Notes under the pieces: generated by a model | Told to the model about the DNA's origin: nothing | What the model saw: the letters and a program-made list of their open reading frames with translations, nothing else | The model's database searches: none | Part shown: positions 58,895 through 64,000 of the stretch, one piece after another | Layout: every line of letters begins with the position of its first letter | Position numbering within the stretch: position 1 is the stretch's first letter | Assembly (NCBI RefSeq): GCF_031177825.1 | Contig: NZ_JAPSKE010000022.1 | Location: 33,780-97,779, forward strand | Origin: Paenibacillus sp. | GTDB lineage: Bacteria > Bacillota > Bacilli > Paenibacillales > YIM-B00363 | Length of the DNA: 64,000 bases | Direction of reading: 5' to 3' | Position numbers and translations under genes: made by a program

Positions 58895-59944
58895 TTATTC
58901 GTCGCTCATCGTACTGATGTCGATTACGAATCGATACCGGACATCCGAGGCTAAAACGCGCTCCCATGCCTCATCGATCCGGTTGGCGGAAATCACCTCG
59001 ATCTCTGCCGCAATGCCGTGTTCGGCGCAGAAGTTAAGCATTTCCTGCGTTTCGCGGATTCCGCCGATCATCGATCCGGCGAACGAGCGACGACGCCCGA
59101 CGAGCGAGAATACGTTGACCGACAACGGATCCGCCGGCGCTCCGACATTGACGAGCGTACCGTCCAACGCCAGCAACGAAAGGTAGGCATCCACATCGAT
59201 CTTTGCGCTCACCGTATTCACGATGAGGTCGAACGAACCGGCCAGCTTCTTGAACGTCTCCGGATCGTTCGTGGCGTAATAATGGTCCGCGCCAAGCCGC
59301 GCCCCGTCTTCTTTCTTCTTCAAGGATTGCGATAAAACGGTAACCTCCGCCCCCATGGCATGAGCGATCTTCACAGCCATATGTCCAAGCCCGCCAAGGC
59401 CGACGACAGCTACCTTCTTGCCGGGAGAGGCTCCCCAACGGCGCAGCGGCGAATACGTAGTAATGCCGGCACACAAAAGCGGCGCGGCGGCGTCAAGTTC
59501 GATCCCGTCCGGAATGCGAACGACGAAATCTTCGGTTACGACGATGTGGGTGGAGTAACCGCCCTGCGTATATTGCCCGTACTTGTCGATCGCCCCATAG
59601 GTGCCCGTCATTCCATGAAGGCAATATTGCTCCTCACCCTTCCGGCAAGGATCGCACGTTCGGCAGGAGTCGACCATGCAGCCGACCCCGACCCGGTCTC
59701 CGACGGCATACGTTGTGACTTCCGAACCGACCTCGGTAACGATTCCGGCGATCTCGTGCCCTGGCACGAGAGGATAGTTTACAGGTCCCCACTCCCCGCG
59801 AGCCGTATGGATGTCGGAATGGCAAATGCCTGCGTACTTAATCTCAATGAGGACGTCATGCGGCTCAAGCTCCCTGCGCTCGATCGCGGTCCGTTTGAAC
59901 GGGCCTTCCGGACCGAATACAGCACGTGCATTAGCATGAATCAT
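58895..59944 (-). CDS. Zinc-dependent alcohol dehydrogenase (YahK/AdhC-like)
   Basis: A 349-residue MDR dehydrogenase. Catalytic zinc ligands are Cys in YAGICHSDIH, and His-Glu in VPGHEIAG; the structural zinc site is CRTCDPCRKGEEQYC. The nucleotide fold has VVGLGGLGHMAVKIAHAMGAEVTV. The overall pattern is that of broad-range NADPH aldehyde reductases (YahK, AdhC, cinnamyl-alcohol-type). ATG 59944 is preferred (AGGAG 7 nt upstream). Its promoter shares a 58-bp upstream module with the cupin gene, so aldehyde detoxification under the same signal is plausible. Confidence 0.92.
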   Translation of the reverse strand: MIHANARAVFGPEGPFKRTAIERRELEPHDVLIEIKYAGICHSDIHTARGEWGPVNYPLVPGHEIAGIVTEVGSEVTTYAVGDRVGVGCMVDSCRTCDPCRKGEEQYCLHGMTGTYGAIDKYGQYTQGGYSTHIVVTEDFVVRIPDGIELDAAAPLLCAGITTYSPLRRWGASPGKKVAVVGLGGLGHMAVKIAHAMGAEVTVLSQSLKKKEDGARLGADHYYATNDPETFKKLAGSFDLIVNTVSAKIDVDAYLSLLALDGTLVNVGAPADPLSVNVFSLVGRRRSFAGSMIGGIRETQEMLNFCAEHGIAAEIEVISANRIDEAWERVLASDVRYRFVIDISTMSDE

Positions 59945-60008
59945 ATATAATCTCCTGTTTCCGTGAATTTGTAATGAATCAAACTTTCTTATTGTCCGCC
60001 TTGCGATC

Positions 60009-60091
60009 ATTATAAAGTTAAACAGAGTACATGCAATGGTTAAAAATACGAAAAACGTTGATATATGAACAATGACATCAAAAGTGTTAAT
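60009..60091 (-). promoter_or_regulatory. Alcohol dehydrogenase promoter with upstream module, copy A
   Basis: Minus-strand TTGCAT (60031-60036) and TATAAT (60009-60014) with a 16-bp spacer. Immediately upstream of the -35 (60034-60091) is an AT-rich 58-bp block that matches 60868-60925 without gaps at about 48 of 58 positions. The shared block likely binds the same regulator. Confidence 0.72.
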
Positions 60092-60139
60092 TATCTCCGT
60101 AAGCTTTCATGCCGCTAGGGGTTTTTAATCACGATCCGG

Positions 60140-60535
60140 TCAGGCTTGATATGGATCATCGCTGACTTTTTCCATCCAATCGACCGCCTTGCCGTCAAGA
60201 CGCTCTTGGAGGGCAATGTGAGTCATCGCCATGGTCGAAGAAGCGCCATGCCAATGTTTCTCCCCCGGAGGGAACCAGACTACGTCGCCGGGGCGAATCT
60301 CCTCGATCGGACCTCCCCAACGTTGAACCCGTCCGACGCCCGCGGTTACGATCAACGTTTGACCCAACGGATGCGTATGCCATGCCGTTCGCGCGCCAGG
60401 CTCGAACGTCACGCTCGCTCCTGCTGCGCGTGCAGGATCGGGCGCCTCGAATAAGGGATCGATACGAACCGTTCCGGTAAAATATTCGGCCGGTCCCTTG
60501 CGGGAAGGCCGCGAGCCGATTCTTTTGATTTCCAT
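60140..60535 (-). CDS. Small cupin-domain protein
   Basis: A 131-residue single cupin. Metal-binding pattern: ASVTFEPGARTAWHTHPLGQTLIVTAGVGRVQ (His-x-His, motif 1) and PGDVVWFPPGEKHWHGASS (motif 2). This is the (R)-mandelonitrile-lyase/carboxymuconolactone-associated cupin type, often beside alcohol dehydrogenases and TetR genes in oxidative or aldehyde stress clusters. GGGGGGA lies 7-8 nt upstream of ATG. A long leader (about 300 nt) separates it from its promoter at 60843-60870. Confidence 0.85.
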   Translation of the reverse strand: MEIKRIGSRPSRKGPAEYFTGTVRIDPLFEAPDPARAAGASVTFEPGARTAWHTHPLGQTLIVTAGVGRVQRWGGPIEEIRPGDVVWFPPGEKHWHGASSTMAMTHIALQERLDGKAVDWMEKVSDDPYQA

Positions 60536-60842
60536 TTTCCAATCCCCCCAACTTGCGAATTAGGTTTTACACAGCTTCATAAGCCTTCAGCACATTCTCC
60601 TTGAAAGAGGCGCTCCGGTGTATGAGTACCCCCGAAGCGCTTGTTACTTCAAATTCTCGGTATAGAATGCTTCCAACTTGTCGAATGGAATGACATTCGT
60701 TTTATCGTACTTTTTCCCTCTCTTCTTATTTCATTCCTAGACCACATCGATCCTGCTGGCGGACATGCTGCGTTTCGCGAATACTAATAAATAACACGAA
60801 GCGGATAAACAAAAATCATTGCTTAGTCAACTCATGTCTATT
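60536..60842 (-). other. Long leader between the cupin gene and its promoter
   Basis: This stretch has no intact gene. It contains a hairpin (GGCGCTCCGG / CCGAAGCGC at 60609-60641), a short degraded reading frame next to it (60644-60715), and an AT-rich part up to 60842. It looks like the scar of a deleted gene that once stood between the promoter and the cupin gene. Confidence 0.5.
60644..60715 (-). pseudogene. Twenty-three-codon tail of an unknown deleted gene
   Basis: Minus-strand codons give KKYDKTNVIPFDKLEAFYTENL-K and a TAA stop followed by a terminator-like hairpin, which looks like a genuine C-terminus. No start or upstream homology remains. The protein family cannot be named. Confidence 0.35.
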
Positions 60843-60925
60843 ATTATAAGTTCAAGAAAAATTGAATCAATGGTTAAAAAAACGTAAAACGTTGATTAAT
60901 AAACAAAGCATTCAAAAGTGTCAAT
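60843..60925 (-). promoter_or_regulatory. Cupin-unit promoter with upstream module, copy B
   Basis: Minus-strand TTGATT (60865-60870) and TATAAT (60843-60848) with a 16-bp spacer, and behind it the second copy of the 58-bp module (60868-60925). The module includes an inverted repeat AACGT-AAA-ACGTT (60881-60893). The divergent TetR-type gene begins at 60954, so the module also lies in the regulator's own promoter region. Confidence 0.7.
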
Positions 60926-60953
60926 GAACTGGGAAGGCTAGGTGACGATTTCG

Positions 60954-61511
60954 ATGAACAAACTGGACCGTAGAATTCTCAAGACCCAGGAATCCTTGAA
61001 AAAAGCGGTTATCGAACTGATGTCGGAAAAAAGTTTCGATGAGATTACCATTCAGGACATTGCGGACCGGGCGAACGTAAATCGCGGAACCATATATCTC
61101 CATTACCAGGACAAATACGATTTATTGGATAAACTCATAGAAACGCACTTGAATGAATTAGGGGATATGGATCAGTGGGCGTGCGAGTTGGATTGGGTCG
61201 ATGCTCTCGTCCCTTACTTCGAATACTTCGAGAAAAATTACTTATTCTTTTCGACCATGCTGGCGAGCAAAGAGGGGAAAGGGGCTCCGTCCTCTTTCAG
61301 AACTCGGCTCCTTGCATCTTTTATGGAAGGATTCAAAGGCGAGATCGACAGAGAAAGCGGCAAGAATGGGGAATTAAGCGAAGATGTGTTGTTGCAATTT
61401 ACCGGAACCGCTTATGTAGGGGTCATCGAATGGTGGATCCGAAACGGAATGCCGTATCCGCCGCAAGCGATGGCCAAACAAGTCGGGACATTGTTAGGGA
61501 GAAGCCTATAA
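60954..61511 (+). CDS. TetR/AcrR-family regulator
   Basis: A 185-residue regulator with N-terminal helix-turn-helix (ILKTQESLKKAVIELMSEKSFDEITIQDIADRANVNRGTIYLHYQDKYDLLDKLI) and a C-terminal ligand-binding bundle of the TetR_C_7/YsiA kind (FEYFEKNYLFFSTMLA, YVGVIEWWIRNGMPYPPQAMAKQV). ATG 60954 with AGGTGA 8 nt upstream is preferred to GTG 60942. It is divergent from the cupin unit and probably controls it and the alcohol dehydrogenase through the duplicated module. Confidence 0.88.
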   Translation: MNKLDRRILKTQESLKKAVIELMSEKSFDEITIQDIADRANVNRGTIYLHYQDKYDLLDKLIETHLNELGDMDQWACELDWVDALVPYFEYFEKNYLFFSTMLASKEGKGAPSSFRTRLLASFMEGFKGEIDRESGKNGELSEDVLLQFTGTAYVGVIEWWIRNGMPYPPQAMAKQVGTLLGRSL

Positions 61512-61543
61512 TCACGCCACGCTGGGAATTGCGCGCGCAAAAA

Positions 61544-61584
61544 TAAGCACCTTATTTGAAGGGGTCCTTCACATAAGGTGCTTA
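61544..61584. terminator. Bidirectional terminator between TetR and Rieske genes
   Basis: TAAGCACCTTAT / ATAAGGTGCTTA arms with an inner TGAAGG/CCTTCA pairing, between convergent genes. Confidence 0.75.
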
Positions 61585-61650
61585 CTATATTCTTTCCCAT
61601 CGCAATGTTCTCGTATATAGAGATGGGGCGTTTAACGGTTCAAGTTGTTG

Positions 61651-63390
61651 TTACTCATCTTCGAACAACTTCTCTCCGCGATGGAGGCGCCATGCAATTC
61701 TCGCCGTATGGGGCGTCTCGCGGGATGTCGGAGCGTGCGCCGCCAAATAACGGGTAACCGCAAGAATCAACGTTTCGCGGGCTTTCTCCGCGAACGGTCC
61801 CGATTCGGAAGACCAGCGATCATATTCCGCCACGGCCGCCTCGTACATCTGGAAGGAGTGGAATTCCGCATCCTCTCGAAGCAGCGCATGCCCCAATATG
61901 TTGAATAGTGGCTCCGGCTTTCCGCCGCTGCGCAAATACCGGATCACCCATGCCGCCGCCGACGCCACCTGCTGCTGCTTGTCGAGAATCTCAAGCAGCT
62001 CCGCGGGCTGCGGCACTTCTTCAGCCGCGCCAATTCCAACCGGTCTCGGGGCAGCCGGGATGTTCAAAAAGCGGTCGAGGTAAATCGTAGCCGCCGTATG
62101 GAAAATGCCGCGAACCAACCATGGATCGGCGGAACGGATCAACCCTTCGTGAACGGCGTGAGCATGCGTAAACGTGTGTAGCACAGAAATCCAGTCCCCG
62201 AAATCGTTTTGCGTATGAAAGCGGACGACCCGTTCCGCCGCAGCCAGAACGGCAATTTGCGAGAGGCGCACCGGCGAGGCGCCGCTGAGCAAAGCTTCCT
62301 TCAGTACGATTACCGTCCGAAGCGGATCGTCACCGAGCAACGCTTGGAGCAGTTCCTCGTCGTCGATGACGGAGCCCTCTTTTCCAGAAGAAATGCCCTT
62401 ATCAGTCAGCTCTTCGAAAGCTTCCTTCAACGGCTGGACCAAATTGACCGGAGACTGCCAGCTGTGCAGCTCTTCGCTTCGCGAGGCGTCTCCGAACATC
62501 GGAACGAGCGAGGCGAGAATATCCTTACGATGCTCGTGCCCGACATACTTCAAGCTCTCGAATGCTTTATTATGGAAGTCCAGCGTATGGCCCCCATTAA
62601 TGTAGAAATGGTCCGTCGCCGCCATGCCCATCATAGAGAACAATCGCTTCTCATCTGCCCCCGCTTGCACGGCGGTCAGCAACACCCGTTCCGCGCCGCG
62701 CGTATCCCGAACCTCGATGCAATCGCGGTACCATTTCATCAACCGTTCCTCGGAGACGCCATGATTCGGAAGCGGATCGAGCAAGAAGCGTGTTCCGCTT
62801 CCGGCCGAGTCGCGCGCGGCGGCCAGCAATCCTTGAAACAACGCAAGGATACGGCCTTGTTTGTCAAGCTTAGGCAGGACGTTAGCCATTGCAGTCAGAA
62901 TCGTTAATCCGGAGCCCCACCCTTGTCTGCGCTGTTTGACGCCGAATTCGATTCCTATCGCCGCGATTTCCGTTTCGGGAACGCCCGCCTCCATTAATCC
63001 GACGATGGCCTTGGCAATGACAAGACCGATATTTTGCTCAAGGCCTCTCAGAAGGCGGTCTTTATAAAGCTGCAATTGGTTGCCGTTCCGGGATTTAGGG
63101 TCGACCCATATCAATCCGTCATGAACGGTTGTATCGTGCAGCGGAACATCGTCCGCCCATGGGTCGAGCGTTCCGCCGCTGCATACGTCGAACCTCGCAT
63201 GATGCCAATGGCAAGTCAAAATTCCTTCGCATAAACTTCCCATATGGAGCGGAAAGCCGAGGTGAGGGCACCGGTTGTCAAGCGCGTACACGTCATCCTC
63301 GTGGTAGAAAACTACGATGCCTCCCTTGATCAGCTTCGGACCTTGATCCCGAAGCTCTTCTACCGTACCTGCCTGGATCCAACCATTCAT
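61651..63390 (-). CDS. Rieske [2Fe-2S] domain fused to a large unknown helical domain
   Basis: A 579-residue protein. Residues 1-105 form a Rieske ferredoxin-type domain with both ligand pairs, RCPHLGFPLHMG and CHWHHARFD. Residues 110-579 are predicted mainly alpha-helical and cytosolic, with several His-containing segments (HFYINGGHTLDFHNKAFESLKYVGHEH, FTHAHAVHEGLIRSADPW) but no known oxygenase catalytic His-His-Asp triad arrangement that I can confirm. The bulk of the protein was not recognised. GGAGG precedes ATG by 7 nt. It stands alone between convergent tetR and transposon debris. An electron-transfer role for the N-domain is safe; the rest is open. Confidence 0.8.
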   Translation of the reverse strand: MNGWIQAGTVEELRDQGPKLIKGGIVVFYHEDDVYALDNRCPHLGFPLHMGSLCEGILTCHWHHARFDVCSGGTLDPWADDVPLHDTTVHDGLIWVDPKSRNGNQLQLYKDRLLRGLEQNIGLVIAKAIVGLMEAGVPETEIAAIGIEFGVKQRRQGWGSGLTILTAMANVLPKLDKQGRILALFQGLLAAARDSAGSGTRFLLDPLPNHGVSEERLMKWYRDCIEVRDTRGAERVLLTAVQAGADEKRLFSMMGMAATDHFYINGGHTLDFHNKAFESLKYVGHEHRKDILASLVPMFGDASRSEELHSWQSPVNLVQPLKEAFEELTDKGISSGKEGSVIDDEELLQALLGDDPLRTVIVLKEALLSGASPVRLSQIAVLAAAERVVRFHTQNDFGDWISVLHTFTHAHAVHEGLIRSADPWLVRGIFHTAATIYLDRFLNIPAAPRPVGIGAAEEVPQPAELLEILDKQQQVASAAAWVIRYLRSGGKPEPLFNILGHALLREDAEFHSFQMYEAAVAEYDRWSSESGPFAEKARETLILAVTRYLAAHAPTSRETPHTARIAWRLHRGEKLFEDE

Positions 63391-63464
63391 GAAAACGCCT
63401 CCAATTCCCGCGATTATTGTACCTTCCTTTCCTTGTCTATAACATATATTATTCCGAAAACTTT

Positions 63465-63872
63465 TTAAACACTTATATTTATAAAGTGGTAATTTTTTAC
63501 GTTGATTTGGGCGCCAACCTGTTGCAGCATGTCGTGGTAAGCGTGAGACGTGTACTGGAATCCTTGGTCGCTGTGAACGATCAATCCAGTCACGTCTTTC
63601 GTTTTTGTGAAAGCCTTATTGAACGTCTCAAGGACGAGCTGGTTGTCATTTCGCAAACTCGCATGATAGGCCACCGTCTCGTTGTTAAACAGATCCTTGA
63701 TGACCGAGAGGTATACCCACGTGTCATAAACGCGATATTGGGTCACATCTGTCACCCATTTTTGATTAGGCTTGTCGGCTTTGAAATTGCGTTTCAGAAC
63801 GTTATCTGCGACGCGGCCACCCAAGGATGAAGTATAGTTGCTTCGCTGCTTACGACGAATCTTCGCCTGTAA
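63465..63872 (-). pseudogene. IS3-family (IS150-like) transposase fragment
   Basis: The frame carries KPNQKWVTDVTQYRVYDTWVYLSVIKDLFNNETVAY with the first catalytic Asp and GLIVHSDQGFQYTS with the second Asp, which is the rve core of IS3/IS150 OrfB. The third catalytic Glu and the C-terminal part are missing: homology stops near 63500 in an AT-rich segment. The N-terminal part is missing too; upstream codons (LQAKIRRKQRSNYTSS) run only to about 63872 where the IS256-type end begins. It is inactive. Confidence 0.85.
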
Positions 63873-63875
63873 TCG

Positions 63876-64000
63876 GGTCTGTCAAGAATTTTGTGTAAAC
63901 ACTCCTAAAAGAAAATCTATGGACCGCTTAAGGTAGATGAGGTCCAATTCGGTCGGGGAAGAAGACTGAAAGCTGCAGCAGAATCTGTCCCCAGTTTTGG
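63876..64000 (-). mobile_element. End of an IS256-family element, cut by window edge
   Basis: The sequence TGTCAAGAATTTTGTGTAAAC (read on plus, 63880-63900) resembles the terminal inverted repeat found at ends of IS256-type elements, and the transposase C-terminus lies just inside it. The element enters from the right and its outer end abuts the truncated IS3 gene, so it probably inserted there. Confidence 0.65.
63928..64000 (-). CDS. IS256-family transposase, C-terminal end only
   Basis: The last 23 codons in the window read QNWGQILLQLSVFFPDRIGPHLP then TAA, which matches the usual C-terminal end of IS256/Mutator transposases (W-x-x-x-L-x-Q-L-x-x-x-F-x-D-R). The rest of the gene lies beyond the right edge. 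Confidence 0.6.
   Translation of the reverse strand, partial: QNWGQILLQLSVFFPDRIGPHLP

Noticed and set aside
1..64000. CRISPR arrays, tRNA or rRNA genes, prophage modules
   Set aside because: No regularly spaced repeats, no cloverleaf-like CCA ends with anticodon arms, and no phage structural or integrase genes were seen while reading both strands.

Overview
The window looks like chromosomal DNA from a GC-rich member of the Paenibacillaceae (Paenibacillus/Cohnella type). This rests on gene content and style: Gram-positive Shine-Dalgarno sequences and sigma-A promoters, YesM/YesN-type two-component control of sugar ABC importers, LplB/LplC-like permeases, GbsR-OpuA, CsoR-CopZ-CopA, a PAS histidine kinase of the sporulation-kinase kind, an SLH-domain remnant and class Ib ribonucleotide reductase. 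No rRNA, tRNA or CRISPR array was seen.

Layout. 1-2200: ECF sigma factor with its membrane anti-sigma factor (cut by the left edge) and three small conserved or hypothetical genes. 2279-4330: multi-PAS histidine kinase behind a leader that contains a terminator-like hairpin. 4345-9150: a decaying carbohydrate region in which two intact genes (aldo/keto reductase and a beta-helix glycosidase-like protein) sit among remnants of three glycosidase-type genes. 9157-10848: YkgJ-type protein and a YidC insertase. 10911-16267: osmoprotection island (OpuA ABC importer, GbsR regulator, BCCT transporter). 16367-18436: membrane-anchored multicopper oxidase. 18808-22605: nrdI-nrdE-nrdF behind a cobalamin riboswitch, an intrinsic terminator and two NrdR-box-like sites. 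22585-34932: a beta-galactoside locus (YesM/YesN sensors, ABC importer, GH42 and GH2 enzymes) ending in an SLH remnant. 34989-41637: copper locus with a probable operon csoR-copZ-copA-lipoprotein-sulfite-reductase-like protein, a Csp-type copper-storage protein on the other strand, and a TraB/GumN protein. 41735-57392: a fructan locus with four GH32 enzymes, a fructokinase, an ABC importer and a LacI regulator, tied together by copies of a GAAACGTTTC operator. 57572-63390: a stress or detoxification-like group (MFS exporter, zinc alcohol dehydrogenase, cupin, TetR regulator, Rieske fusion protein). 63465-64000: nested transposon debris, an IS3-type transposase fragment abutting the end of an IS256-type element.

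How the genes work together. The two sugar loci have the same plan: sensor or regulator, two permeases, lipoprotein binding protein with a hairpin after it, then glycosidases. In the fructan locus one large secreted GH32 would cut polymer outside the cell, the importer would bring in oligosaccharides, and cytosolic GH32 enzymes and a PfkB kinase would feed glycolysis. The nrd module combines two inputs: NrdR-type repression at the promoter and premature termination when cobalamin is present, which makes sense for a B12-independent reductase in a cell that probably has a B12-dependent one elsewhere. The observations most worth following up are this nrd control region, the Asp-to-Glu change at the predicted nucleophile of two GH32 enzymes, the siroheme-type protein in the copper operon, the duplicated promoter module shared by the alcohol dehydrogenase and cupin genes, and the Rieske fusion protein. 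All functions are inferred by reading the sequence; no database search was run.
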